Shown in pieces: positions 25,082 through 34,060 of a DNA stretch of 64,000 nt. The stretch is from Bacillota bacterium. Lineage in GTDB: Bacteria > Bacillota > Clostridia > Lachnospirales > Lachnospiraceae. Position numbers and translations under genes: made by a program. Under the pieces are notes generated by a model that ran no database searches, was not told the DNA's origin, and saw nothing but the letters and a program-made list of their open reading frames with translations. The stretch lies in the NCBI GenBank assembly GCA_023386815.1, contig JAEWIZ010000001.1:62001-126000 (forward strand), written 5' to 3'. Each line of letters starts with the position of its first letter. Positions within the stretch are counted from its first letter, which is position 1.

Positions 25082-27163
25082 TTATTTGGCCATCAACATC
25101 ATAATGTCATTACTTCTCTGAATGAATTTTGTCATTGCTTCCGGCTCAAGCTGTTTGTGAGCAAGCAGTGCAAGATCGTATAACTGTTCACAGATCATTG
25201 GTGTCTGATCTGCATTTTCATTTGTAATGATATATTGAACTAATTGGTTGTTGGCATTAAGCACTAAGGTTTCTCCGCCACCGAAGCCTCCCATATCCAT
25301 GCCGCCCATATTATACATACGCATCATATCCTGCATTCTTCTGCTTTCCTCGGATAAGGTCATAACAGAAGAAATCTTATCATTCTTAAACTTATCAACC
25401 TTAACTTCCAGCTGATCCTTGCCTAATACTTTACGGAATAGTGCAGTCATGGCCTCTGTATTGTTTTTCAGAATCTTCTTATCCTTCTTCTTTGGCTCTT
25501 CCTTAAAACCATCTGTAATATCTGCATCGATTCTTTGGAATCTCAATTTCTGATCCTCAGATTCCAGACGGGTGATAAAAGGTTGATCTATGTTATGTGT
25601 AAGGATTAAGGCATCTACACCAGCTTCCTTGAACATATTGATATATTGTCCCTGCTGTTTCAGATCAGTTACATAATAGATAACGGTCTTTTTCTCTTCT
25701 GCTTCTTCCTCAGAATCATGGTCATGGCCGCATTCACAGCCTTCTTCGTGATCATGATCACAGTCGCATTTTTTCTCTTCCGATTTTACTTCATCCGTTG
25801 AGGTTTCTGCTGCTTTGACATTCTCATTCTCTGCACCTTCTGCTTCTTCTCCCTTGCTAGCCTTTACATACTCTTCAAGAGTAATGTATTTGCCTTCCAG
25901 ATTCTTATAAATGAGAGCATCCTTTACCTTCTCATGGAATTTCACATCTTTTAAACAACCAAACTTAATGAATGGACTGATGTCATCCCAGAATTTCTCG
26001 TAGTTTTCTCTCTCTACCTTATACATGCCGACTAGCTTATCAGCTACCTTTTTCGCAATGTATTCGGAGATTTTCTTAACGAAGCCGTCATTTTGCAATG
26101 CACTTCTGGATACATTAAGTGGCAGGTCAGGACAGTCGATAACACCCTTAAGGAGCATTAAGAATTCTGGAATTACTTCCTTGATATTATCAGCAATAAA
26201 TACCTGATTATTGTATAATTTAATTAAACCTTCCAGTGAATCATACTCGGTATTAATCTTAGGGAAATATAGAATACCCTTTAAGTTAAATGGATAATCC
26301 ATATTCAAATGAATCCAGAATAAAGGCTCCTTATAATCATGGAATACGTCACGATAGAACTCCTTATACTCTTCTTCCGTGCACTCATTGGGATGCTTTG
26401 CCCAAAGAGGATTTGGATTATTGATCGGCTGAGGTTTTGTATCCTTCTTCTCTTCCGCGTCTTCAGCAACAACTCCATCTTCTCCAACAACTGCATCTAC
26501 AACTTCTTCCTTCGTCTCCTCAACCGGAGCGTTGGCATTTATAAAATATATTTCTACTGGCATAAAGGAACAGTATTTTTTGATTACTTCCTTTACTCGA
26601 TATTCATTGGAAAATTCATAGCTTTCTTCATTTAAATACAGAGTGATCTCGGTACCACGATCTGTTTTACTTCCTTCACTCATCTCATACTCTGTACCAC
26701 CATCAGATTCCCAGTGAACCGGAGCAGCATCCGGCTGCCAGGATAGGGTTTCTATAGATACACGGGAAGCAACCATGAAGGCGGAATAAAAACCTAAACC
26801 GAAATGCCCGATAATCTGATCTTCTGTCGTCTTACCCTTATACTTCTCCATGAATTTCTGAGCACCGGAAAAAGCGATCTGATTAATATATTCCTTTACC
26901 TCATCCGCTGTCATACCAACTCCGTTATCAGCGAAGGTAATCGTCTTTTCTTCCGGATTCACGGTGACGGTAAGCTTATAATGATTATCTTCTGGAATAT
27001 CAGCTTCTCCCATAATCTCAAGCTTCTTTAATTTTGTAATCGCATCACTACCATTGGAGATTAATTCACGAACAAAGATGTCATGGTCAGAATACAACCA
27101 TTTTTTAATAATCGGAAAAATGTTCTCAGAATGAATTGATAAATTACCGCGTTCTGTACTCAT
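25082..27163 (-). CDS. htpG: Molecular chaperone HtpG (Hsp90) with Cys/His-rich insertion
   Basis: This 693-aa Hsp90 homologue is a dimeric ATP-driven chaperone of the cytosol. The N-terminal ATPase domain shows LIRELISNGSDAITKL-type and DNGVGMT motifs and GHFGLGFYS near 118. An acidic linker of about 40 residues (209-250) separates it from the middle domain. At about 440-495 there is a further insertion rich in Glu/Lys, with a CDCDHDHEEGCECGHDHD block at residues 466-483, absent from E. coli HtpG as I remember it. The C-terminal dimer domain ends MLMAK. A CIRCE operator and a consensus promoter lie upstream, so HrcA control is likely. Confidence 0.95.
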   Translation of the reverse strand: MSTERGNLSIHSENIFPIIKKWLYSDHDIFVRELISNGSDAITKLKKLEIMGEADIPEDNHYKLTVTVNPEEKTITFADNGVGMTADEVKEYINQIAFSGAQKFMEKYKGKTTEDQIIGHFGLGFYSAFMVASRVSIETLSWQPDAAPVHWESDGGTEYEMSEGSKTDRGTEITLYLNEESYEFSNEYRVKEVIKKYCSFMPVEIYFINANAPVEETKEEVVDAVVGEDGVVAEDAEEKKDTKPQPINNPNPLWAKHPNECTEEEYKEFYRDVFHDYKEPLFWIHLNMDYPFNLKGILYFPKINTEYDSLEGLIKLYNNQVFIADNIKEVIPEFLMLLKGVIDCPDLPLNVSRSALQNDGFVKKISEYIAKKVADKLVGMYKVERENYEKFWDDISPFIKFGCLKDVKFHEKVKDALIYKNLEGKYITLEEYVKASKGEEAEGAENENVKAAETSTDEVKSEEKKCDCDHDHEEGCECGHDHDSEEEAEEKKTVIYYVTDLKQQGQYINMFKEAGVDALILTHNIDQPFITRLESEDQKLRFQRIDADITDGFKEEPKKKDKKILKNNTEAMTALFRKVLGKDQLEVKVDKFKNDKISSVMTLSEESRRMQDMMRMYNMGGMDMGGFGGGETLVLNANNQLVQYIITNENADQTPMICEQLYDLALLAHKQLEPEAMTKFIQRSNDIMMLMAK

Positions 27164-27303
27164 ATTAACACTCCTTCTTAAATCATTATTCTTTTATAAC
27201 GTCGGTGCGCATTTTGTCTTAGTCGCTTGCCGCACTAGCATCTACTTTTTTCGCAATGCATCGCGTACACGTTACCTGGATAGGTAAATTTCCTTCAAGT
27301 GAT

Positions 27304-27332
27304 ATCATAATACGGACAAATAAAATTGTCAA
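27304..27332 (-). promoter_or_regulatory. Promoter of htpG
   Basis: TTGACA (27332-27327) and TATGAT (27309-27304) are spaced by 17 nt on the minus strand. The CIRCE element begins 8 nt upstream of the -35 box. The leader to the ATG is about 135 nt. Confidence 0.85.
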
Positions 27333-27339
27333 GACAAAA

Positions 27340-27366
27340 TTAGCACTCCTTTAACAAGAGTGCTAA
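27340..27366. promoter_or_regulatory. CIRCE operator (HrcA binding site)
   Basis: TTAGCACTC-N9-GAGTGCTAA matches the CIRCE consensus in all 18 conserved bases, with the correct 9-nt spacer. It sits immediately upstream of the htpG promoter and 4 nt after the stop of the preceding gene. HrcA bound here would repress htpG until heat or misfolding titrates GroEL. Confidence 0.95.
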
Positions 27367-27370
27367 CAAC

Positions 27371-27868
27371 TTATAATTCTTCAAATAAGATTCCTTGCTC
27401 CTTTAGAATATCCTTTACCATCCGATCCCATTCCTGTTCCAGCGTTTTATCCATGGTAAAGGTTTTCATTGCAGTACCTGTAATTACTCTTAACTCTCCC
27501 TTTTCAAAACGTATATTAATATAGCATCCCCCAATTTCCTCCAAGCGAAATCCACCTCCGATGGAACTAAGCAAATTTTCGCATTGCTTAGTTGGTAATT
27601 GGAACACTATTTTTAGTGATAAAGGAGTTTTATTTCCTTTAATCATCGAAAATGCAATTTGACGAACCTCTCCCCAGGTAACTGCTTTTTGCTCCTCACG
27701 TAATTCTATTTCTTCTTTTGAAAAAAAACCTTCATTTAATTGACCGGTAATTGTAAATCCAGTAAAAGTCTGAAGTTCCATCTCCCGAAGTAGAAAAGTA
27801 TCAAATGTATTCCCAGCCAGCAGCTTTGACATAAAGACCTTTACTTCGATCATGTTTAATGAAATCAT
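27371..27868 (-). CDS. Conserved hypothetical protein, DUF5721-like
   Basis: This 165-aa soluble protein has no signal or membrane segment. It starts MISLNMIEVKVFMSKLLAGN and has an alternating beta-rich pattern, with GGGFRLEEIGGCYINIRFEKG near 103 in the centre. I recall a similar short family (DUF5721) in Lachnospiraceae, with unknown function. GGGAG precedes the ATG at 27868; a second ATG six codons in is possible. It is upstream of htpG on the same strand, but the CIRCE promoter lies between them. Confidence 0.65.
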   Translation of the reverse strand: MISLNMIEVKVFMSKLLAGNTFDTFLLREMELQTFTGFTITGQLNEGFFSKEEIELREEQKAVTWGEVRQIAFSMIKGNKTPLSLKIVFQLPTKQCENLLSSIGGGFRLEEIGGCYINIRFEKGELRVITGTAMKTFTMDKTLEQEWDRMVKDILKEQGILFEEL

Positions 27869-27988
27869 ATTCTTATCTCCCAGTTTATATAATAATCATC
27901 CCTATATTAATATGCAAATATTGTAAATTCTTAATCTCTTTCCTAGTATACTTCTTTGTGTTTTGAAGAACAATATTAATAACACTTG

Positions 27989-28019
27989 ATTATCGAAACA
28001 TGATATTTGTCTCGATAAT
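27989..28019. promoter_or_regulatory. Inverted repeat upstream of the 58-aa gene
   Basis: ATTATCGA and TCGATAAT form a perfect 8-bp inverted repeat with a 15-nt centre. It sits about 28 nt upstream of TATAAT (28047-28052), a likely -10 box for the small gene. It could be a regulator site; no family is recognised. Confidence 0.35.
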
Positions 28020-28104
28020 ATTTATTAAAGAAGTAAAATTAACTTCTATAATAATCGCTGCTTTTAAGCCGTGCATAATAAAATTTAATAGGAGGATTGA
28101 AAAT

Positions 28105-28281
28105 ATGTATTTTGAATCAGACAAAAAAACTTATTATCGATTTCCTTCCATCAATAGTATCCATGAGATGGACTTAAAATATTACTTTCCTGAAAAATCT
28201 TATGCGAGTGGAGAAGCTATTCGATATGAAGCCAACGGGAATCCGGAATCCGAAGAAATCATGATACATTCCATGAAATGA
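28105..28281 (+). CDS. Small acidic protein, 58 aa, unknown
   Basis: The frame starts MYFESDKKTYYRFPSINSIH and ends EEIMIHSMK. An excellent AGGAGG lies 8 nt before the ATG at 28105, which makes translation likely. It is charged and Tyr-rich, with no signal peptide or membrane segment. I do not recognise it. Its 3' end overlaps the convergent TraX-like gene by 23 nt, and no separate terminator is visible. Confidence 0.6.
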   Translation: MYFESDKKTYYRFPSINSIHEMDLKYYFPEKSYASGEAIRYEANGNPESEEIMIHSMK

Positions 28282-29071
28282 TTAATGTTAACAGGTACAA
28301 CACAATCAAATGCCCTGGGTAAAAGATGTAAAATAAATACTTTACATCTTTACCCTTTTTATCATTATATAATGATATTGGAAGCATAGCCAAAGTCGCA
28401 AGTAACCCAATAATATTTAATATATTTCCTGTTTGTAAGAAATATTTTACATTACATAGCAGAGAGATTGTTATTATAAATAAAGCCGCCGACTGCAGCA
28501 GTTTACTGCCACGAAATACATAAAATGCCAGAATCACTAAGATACCAGCCATCTCATAATCACATTTAATCAAATAAGCAAATGCACTAAAGCAGATTAC
28601 CAATAAAGCCTCCCATACATTGCGTAATACATCCTGATTCTTAAATTTTCGCTCTACTTGTTTCAGGTAGTACATTAAAAGGAGTCCAAGAAATAATGTA
28701 AAAAAGATATTCTGATGTTCGAATAGTCGGTGAAAGACCATTTCAAGAGGAGCTGTGTCAAATCTTCCTCCGGCATTACGAAAAAGATCCTGCCATATCG
28801 TAGAACCATAACGTACCTGATATAAAGCGATATCAAAGGGTATCTCTGAAATTAACGCGAAGAGCCCTAACCGTTCTATATACTTCTTGACATTAGAGCT
28901 TCTATAAAAACCCTCTACTAACAAAAATGCAAATATAGGGAAAGCTAATCTCCCCAAACCACGGCATAACAAATACAAATTCCAATTGTCTGTTCGGGAT
29001 ACAAGGATCACACCAATATGATCAATTAACATTAAGACGATTGCAAGTAGCTTTAAAGCGTAGGTGTTCAT
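28259..29071 (-). CDS. TraX-family membrane protein (putative acyltransferase)
   Basis: This 270-aa membrane protein has about eight helices and belongs to the TraX family, named for the F-pilin N-acetylating protein and related to acyltransferase-3 membrane enzymes. Typical stretches are LKLLAIVLMLIDHIG near 7, GRLAFPIFAFLLVEGF near 41 and EIPFDIAL near 76. It is the last gene of a minus-strand cluster with the acyltransferase and esterase. It probably transfers an acyl group to a surface or lipid substrate; this is inference from family and context. Confidence 0.85.
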   Translation of the reverse strand: MNTYALKLLAIVLMLIDHIGVILVSRTDNWNLYLLCRGLGRLAFPIFAFLLVEGFYRSSNVKKYIERLGLFALISEIPFDIALYQVRYGSTIWQDLFRNAGGRFDTAPLEMVFHRLFEHQNIFFTLFLGLLLMYYLKQVERKFKNQDVLRNVWEALLVICFSAFAYLIKCDYEMAGILVILAFYVFRGSKLLQSAALFIITISLLCNVKYFLQTGNILNIIGLLATLAMLPISLYNDKKGKDVKYLFYIFYPGHLIVLYLLTLIISWNVS

Positions 29072-29088
29072 AGCCTAATCCTTTCCTG

Positions 29089-29754
29089 TTAAATATGCAT
29101 ACGCTTCCTCAGTTCTGACTTCATATTATCTCCTTCATAAATAACGAGTGCCGCTAAACTAATGGCACTGGCGGTTACGCAGATGATTGAAGGTATAATG
29201 ATCTGTAAGAAACCAAACACCAGGAATATAATAGGAATTAATCCAAAGATAGCATCCATAAATATATAGATTAATAAATCTCTTACTCCAATTTTTAATA
29301 TCTTATATGCAATTGGCATGACAACCATGGCCACAACACATACAATGGGAAGCACAAAATCAATGGACCATCCTCTCCATCCCGTTGAGACATCCCAAAC
29401 AACAGATATGGTTGTGAGAAGTACAACCTGCCATACTATAGTTTTTGGTATATTATGTTTCTTACGAATAACGAAATACAAGCTGATCCACATACATAGA
29501 ATTGCTCCTGCTACAAACAAGGACCAATTTGAAGACCTAGCAAAGATTTGATTCACAGCAAAAGAAATTATAGTGGCTGTAATCGAAACCATCAGCATTG
29601 TCCGAATCAATATATTAAATTCCTGATAAATGGTAGGAATAAACGGAAATACTTCCGGTATATTTTCCTCCTGCTTCTGAACAATTCCCCCGCATAAAGG
29701 ACAAATCTTATTGTTCCCTTTCAAGGAAACCTTACATTTTTCACAAACCTGCAT
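29089..29754 (-). CDS. Zinc-ribbon membrane protein, DUF6320-like
   Basis: This 221-aa protein begins with a zinc ribbon (MQVCEKCKVSLKGNNKICPL, four Cys in two CxxC pairs at 4-21). About six transmembrane helices follow from residue 50. No enzymatic motif is visible. Family function is unknown; I recall DUF6320 proteins next to acyltransferase and esterase genes as here. It lies 17 nt upstream of the TraX-like gene and 16 nt downstream of the acyltransferase gene, so it is tightly co-transcribed and likely part of the same membrane process. Confidence 0.72.
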   Translation of the reverse strand: MQVCEKCKVSLKGNNKICPLCGGIVQKQEENIPEVFPFIPTIYQEFNILIRTMLMVSITATIISFAVNQIFARSSNWSLFVAGAILCMWISLYFVIRKKHNIPKTIVWQVVLLTTISVVWDVSTGWRGWSIDFVLPIVCVVAMVVMPIAYKILKIGVRDLLIYIFMDAIFGLIPIIFLVFGFLQIIIPSIICVTASAISLAALVIYEGDNMKSELRKRMHI

Positions 29755-29770
29755 CTACCTTCAACTCCTA

Positions 29771-31039
29771 TCATACATCCTTTATATTACAGGCAATACA
29801 TACATCAGCACCTTCACTACTTAAGATCCGAAAGAAGTTTTTCTGAATATCCGTAGCTGTAAATGGGGAGGCAATACTCACCATCAACCGGTCTCCAAAG
29901 GAGCACATTGCAATCTGCGGCCGCCTTACACTGGTAAAGCAATTAAAGGTGTGAATATAAGGCATCAATTCTTTTGTTATTGTAACCTTACCAATATTGG
30001 ATAAGGAGGCTGTTACACCTCGATCAGCCAATCGATTCGCCCACCTCAGAATATAGTCCTTCCACACCAAGGGGATAACTCTCATGAAAGCGTTATGTTC
30101 TAATGCGGATAAGCGATTCATATGGGTTCTAAGCTTTTCTTCCGTTAATTCCTGCTCAAAGGATTGCTTTACAACCTTAATCACATCCTCTAAGTCCTCC
30201 GATTCTTTACCAAAGTGATAGCTGATGTTGATCGTAGTAAAAAAATTTCTAGCCGTATCTGATGGAAAATAGGTGCGAAGATTCACCGGCACGGACAATA
30301 CTACCGGATATCTTTTCGCTCTTGTAGGCATTTCCATAGATATCGCCTTCATGAATAATGCCGTAAGGTAAACGGTAAGAGTAGTATTATGATGATGTGC
30401 CAGCTCCAGAATCTGCTTAACCGACATCTCTCCTTCTATTACCTTAATACGGTTATCTATCGTACGATGGCCTATAATCTGATAGGCCTTAGTAATCTTA
30501 ATCTTATCCAGCTTTAGGTCTCCACTGTAGTGCTTTAAAAAGCTGTCATCCATCTTTTGAGAAAAGGAAGCGTCATAATCTAAACTTGGAAGCTTGTCAT
30601 TAAAATCCTCCTGATACCTGATGGTAATGTAAAAGTAAACCAAAGTCTTTAAAAAACCTAAAGCACCTGTACCATCTGCTAACGCATGATACATCTCCAG
30701 ATTAATCCTCTTATTATAATAGGTAATCTGAAATAATAGATTTTTTTTATTTTGAATATATAGCATACTACAGGGTGACTTATCTTCCTCCTTAACGAGA
30801 GGCTGTAAGTCCGTTGTCTCAAAATAGTACCAAAATAATCCTCTTCGTAAAACCACCTGGTACATAGGAAAAAGAGATATAGTACTATCAAGCGCCTGTT
30901 GTAATATCTCCTTATCTATGTCCTCCTCAAGCTCACAGATGAAACGAAAAACTCTTGTATCCTTTTCGTTGGTGTTCGCCGGGAATATCTTCGCTGCATT
31001 ATCAAGCCGGGTCCACTCAACTGGCCTTTTTCGTGTCAA
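29771..31039 (-). CDS. Condensation-type acyltransferase (alcohol acetyltransferase/PapA-like)
   Basis: This 422-aa member of the acyl-CoA-dependent acyltransferase superfamily resembles alcohol acetyltransferases, PapA and NRPS condensation domains. The catalytic HxxxDG motif is in MYHALADGTGALGF near 117. A second conserved stretch, LSVPVNLRTYFPSDTARNFF, is near 245. The protein is cytosolic and would esterify an alcohol or lipid with an acyl-CoA. The start is a TTG at 31039 with GGGGA upstream; the frame is closed by a stop just before it. The esterase gene 117 nt upstream and the two membrane genes downstream form one unit. Confidence 0.82.
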   Translation of the reverse strand: MTRKRPVEWTRLDNAAKIFPANTNEKDTRVFRFICELEEDIDKEILQQALDSTISLFPMYQVVLRRGLFWYYFETTDLQPLVKEEDKSPCSMLYIQNKKNLLFQITYYNKRINLEMYHALADGTGALGFLKTLVYFYITIRYQEDFNDKLPSLDYDASFSQKMDDSFLKHYSGDLKLDKIKITKAYQIIGHRTIDNRIKVIEGEMSVKQILELAHHHNTTLTVYLTALFMKAISMEMPTRAKRYPVVLSVPVNLRTYFPSDTARNFFTTINISYHFGKESEDLEDVIKVVKQSFEQELTEEKLRTHMNRLSALEHNAFMRVIPLVWKDYILRWANRLADRGVTASLSNIGKVTITKELMPYIHTFNCFTSVRRPQIAMCSFGDRLMVSIASPFTATDIQKNFFRILSSEGADVCIACNIKDV

Positions 31040-31156
31040 ATTACATCATTCCCCTTTCCGAACCGTTCATGCGCGACAGGTTAATCCTATCTCAATAAAA
31101 TATGAAACGCATGATATAAAGCTTTATCTTCAACAAATATACTTAACTTCTATTAT

Positions 31157-32107
31157 TTATTCCATTTGATTCGCCCCATTAAACTCTGAGCTTTCCAAAA
31201 ACTTATTAATCAATTCATAGGTTCGTTTTGGATGAATAAAACGCTTTGGCAATGAAAAAAATCCATGCACGGCATCCTTCATACGAAATACTTCTACTTC
31301 ATTTCCGAACTCATGTAATTTCTTTCCGTAGGCTTCCCCCTCATCCCTCAGCGGATCATATTCTGCTGTTATGATCAGGGTTCTTGGCTGATTTGATAAA
31401 TCTTGCGCGAGTATGGGCGCTACATAAGGATTCTTCCTATCCTCATCACTGGAGTTATATAGTTCCATGTAATCATTGATTTGTCTCGTGGTAAGAAGAT
31501 AGTCCGTTCCATTCTCGTGTACGGAAGGAAAGGGGGAATTCTCACCATGATCACTTGCCGTTAATGGATAGATCAGTATTTGTTTCGCAGGTAAAAACTC
31601 TCCTCTATCCCTTGCCATCAAAGAAACTACTGCTGCCAAATTACCGCCGGCACTGTCTCCAATTAAAACGATGTCCTCTGGCCTCGAATCAAACAAAGTT
31701 GCATCCATAAATATTTCTCTAGCTACTGCGTAACAGTCCTCTAGACCTGCGGGAAACGGATGCTCCGGTGCCAGCCGATAATCTACTGATACTACAATAT
31801 GTCCGGTTAATTTTGACAGGTTATGGCATACATTAGAATAGCTGTCAATACTGCCGGTGACCCATCCACCGCCATGATAATATATCATAATCTTTCCGCA
31901 GTATTGATCGACATCAGGGAAAAATACCCGTACCGGAACCTCATGTTCTCCAACAATGACTTTATGATCCCACATCTCATACGGATTACGAATATAAGGA
32001 TGGGTTGCATTGTTGAATTGCCGTCTTTTTTGATAGTTCTTCTTTAAATCAATCTCCTGGTTTGAGATTGCCTTCAATGCCATTAGCATAGCTTTATTGA
32101 TTGCCAT
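31157..32107 (-). CDS. Alpha/beta hydrolase, HSL/acetyl esterase family (Aes-like)
   Basis: This 316-aa carboxylesterase has the oxyanion motif YYHGGGWVTGS near 81, nucleophile elbow GDSAGGNLAA near 157, Asp in AEYDPLRDE near 253 and His in DAVHGFFSL near 283. It hydrolyses short acyl esters in the cytosol. It opens the four-gene cluster whose other members add acyl groups, so it may remove or proof-read the same modification. A GGTGG site precedes the ATG at 32107. Confidence 0.88.
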   Translation of the reverse strand: MAINKAMLMALKAISNQEIDLKKNYQKRRQFNNATHPYIRNPYEMWDHKVIVGEHEVPVRVFFPDVDQYCGKIMIYYHGGGWVTGSIDSYSNVCHNLSKLTGHIVVSVDYRLAPEHPFPAGLEDCYAVAREIFMDATLFDSRPEDIVLIGDSAGGNLAAVVSLMARDRGEFLPAKQILIYPLTASDHGENSPFPSVHENGTDYLLTTRQINDYMELYNSSDEDRKNPYVAPILAQDLSNQPRTLIITAEYDPLRDEGEAYGKKLHEFGNEVEVFRMKDAVHGFFSLPKRFIHPKRTYELINKFLESSEFNGANQME

Positions 32108-32244
32108 AAGCTTACCACCTTTACTAACAATATTCTAACTAACATGGAATTAAAAGTCAATCTGGTTATCGTTACTGGATTCACCGGAATCAGTTCCACA
32201 AATGCTAAAGTGCAGGAATTGTAGGTTTTTGCCCGAAAAACCGC

Positions 32245-32272
32245 TTGCAAATTCATAAATATACGATACAAT
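32245..32272 (+). promoter_or_regulatory. Promoter of the ABC-F gene
   Basis: TTGCAA (32245-32250) and TACAAT (32267-32272) are spaced by 16 nt. The leader of about 75 nt contains the hairpin at 32294-32325. Confidence 0.55.
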
Positions 32273-32293
32273 AGTAAATGGTATGTGAAAATA

Positions 32294-32325
32294 AACAAGT
32301 GCTGTCATTTTCCGATTCACTTGTT
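32294..32325 (+). other. Leader hairpin of the ABC-F gene
   Basis: AACAAGTG and CACTTGTT form a perfect 8-bp stem with a 16-nt loop, 27 nt before the ATG. Its right arm is embedded in GATTCACTTGTT, which recurs exactly in the terminator after the gene at 34081-34092. No strong T run follows, so it may act as a regulatory rather than terminating structure. Confidence 0.5.
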
Positions 32326-32352
32326 AATATAGGAATTAAACGGAGGTTATAA

Positions 32353-33999
32353 ATGATTCAAGCAAGCAATGTAACACTGAGATTAGGAAAACGAGCTTTG
32401 TTCGAGGATGTAAACATTAAGTTTACCGAGGGCAACTGCTACGGTTTAATCGGTGCCAATGGTGCCGGTAAATCTACTTTTCTTAAGATATTAAATGGGC
32501 AAATTGAGCCTAGCAAGGGTGAGATTATTATCACACCCGGACAGAGATTATCCTTCCTTCAACAGGATCACTTCAAATATGATGAGTTTACTGTACTAGA
32601 TACCATCATCATGGGAAATAAGCGTTTATATGATATTATGCAAGAGAAGGAAGTCATCTATGCAAAGGAAGACTTTACTGAAGAAGATGGTATCCGTGCC
32701 AGTGAGCTGGAAGGTGAATTTGCTGCCATGGACGGTTGGGAAGCTGAGTCTAATGCTGCTTCTCTCTTAAATGGCCTTGGTATCGAAACCGATCTTCATT
32801 ATAAAAGAATGGCAGAATTAACTGGCTCTCAAAAGATTAAAGTATTACTTGCACAGGCTCTGTTTGGTAATCCTGATATCCTCTTACTCGATGAGCCAAC
32901 TAACCACTTGGATCTGGAAGCGATTCGTTGGTTAGAGGAATTCTTGATTAACTTTGAAAATACCGTTATCGTAGTATCCCATGACCGTTATTTCTTAAAT
33001 AAGGTATGTACTCATATCGCAGATATTGATTATGCTAAAATTCAGCTCTACTCCGGTAACTATGACTTCTGGTATGAATCCAGCCAGTTGATGGTAAAGC
33101 AGATGAAGGAAGCGAATAAGAAAAAGGAAGAAAAGATTAAAGAATTGCAGGAATTTATCCAGCGCTTTAGTGCGAATGCTTCCAAATCCAAGCAGGCTAC
33201 TTCCAGAAAGAAAGCTTTGGAAAAGATTGAACTGGACGACATCAGACCTTCCAGCAGAAAATATCCTTATATCGATTTCAGACCAAGTCGTGAGATTGGT
33301 AATGAGGTGCTTACCGTAGAGAACCTCACTAAGACCATTGATGGTGTAAAGGTGCTTGATGGACTCTCCTTTATCGTTGGTCGTGAGGATAAGATTGCCT
33401 TTGTTGGCCCTAACACAATGGCAACTACTGTTCTCTTTAAGATCTTATCCGGTGAGATGGAGCCAGACAGCGGTTCTTATAAATGGGGTATTACAACCAA
33501 TACCGCTTATTTCCCGAAAGATAATACTAAGCTCTTTGCTGGTGAAGAAACCATCGTGGATTTCTTAATGCCTTTCTCTCCGGAAAAGGATGTTACTTAT
33601 GTACGTGGTTTCATGGGAAGAATGCTCTTTGCTGGTGAAGAAGGTTCTAAGAAAGTTAATGTCCTCTCCGGTGGTGAGCGAGTACGTGTTATGCTCTCCA
33701 AGATGATGATTATGGGCGCTAACGTATTAATCCTCGATGAGCCTACCAACCACTTGGATATGGAATCCATCACCGCCTTGAATAACGGTATGATTAAATT
33801 CCCTGGAGTTGCATTATTTACTTCACCTGACCATCAGTTCATCCAGACTACCGCAAACCGCATTATGGAGATCGTTAACGGTCACTTAATCGATAAGGTA
33901 GCAACCTATGACGAATATCTTGACAGTGATGAAATGGCAAGAAAGAGACAGGTTTATGAAGTTGATACGACAGAAGAAAATCTCTCTGAAGAAGAGTAA
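32353..33999 (+). CDS. ABC-F family ATPase with degenerate second ATP site
   Basis: This 548-aa protein has two nucleotide-binding domains and no membrane domain, like the YbiT/YkpA branch of ABC-F translation factors. Domain 1 is intact: Walker A GANGAGKST near 36, Walker B LLLDEPTNHLD near 179 and VSHDRYF. Its signature reads LTGSQ in place of LSGGQ. A charged interdomain linker spans about 235-300. In domain 2 the Walker A position is GPNTMATT (352-359), lacking the Lys, and the H-loop is TSPDH, with Pro at 492 in place of His; LSGGE and Walker B are kept. CGGAGG precedes the ATG. It is a single-gene unit. Confidence 0.9.
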   Translation: MIQASNVTLRLGKRALFEDVNIKFTEGNCYGLIGANGAGKSTFLKILNGQIEPSKGEIIITPGQRLSFLQQDHFKYDEFTVLDTIIMGNKRLYDIMQEKEVIYAKEDFTEEDGIRASELEGEFAAMDGWEAESNAASLLNGLGIETDLHYKRMAELTGSQKIKVLLAQALFGNPDILLLDEPTNHLDLEAIRWLEEFLINFENTVIVVSHDRYFLNKVCTHIADIDYAKIQLYSGNYDFWYESSQLMVKQMKEANKKKEEKIKELQEFIQRFSANASKSKQATSRKKALEKIELDDIRPSSRKYPYIDFRPSREIGNEVLTVENLTKTIDGVKVLDGLSFIVGREDKIAFVGPNTMATTVLFKILSGEMEPDSGSYKWGITTNTAYFPKDNTKLFAGEETIVDFLMPFSPEKDVTYVRGFMGRMLFAGEEGSKKVNVLSGGERVRVMLSKMMIMGANVLILDEPTNHLDMESITALNNGMIKFPGVALFTSPDHQFIQTTANRIMEIVNGHLIDKVATYDEYLDSDEMARKRQVYEVDTTEENLSEEE

Positions 34000-34060
34000 G
34001 CTTGCAATAGCAAGGTACTGTTTATAGAAAACGTGCGCCCGCCGGGCGCACCATAGTTAA

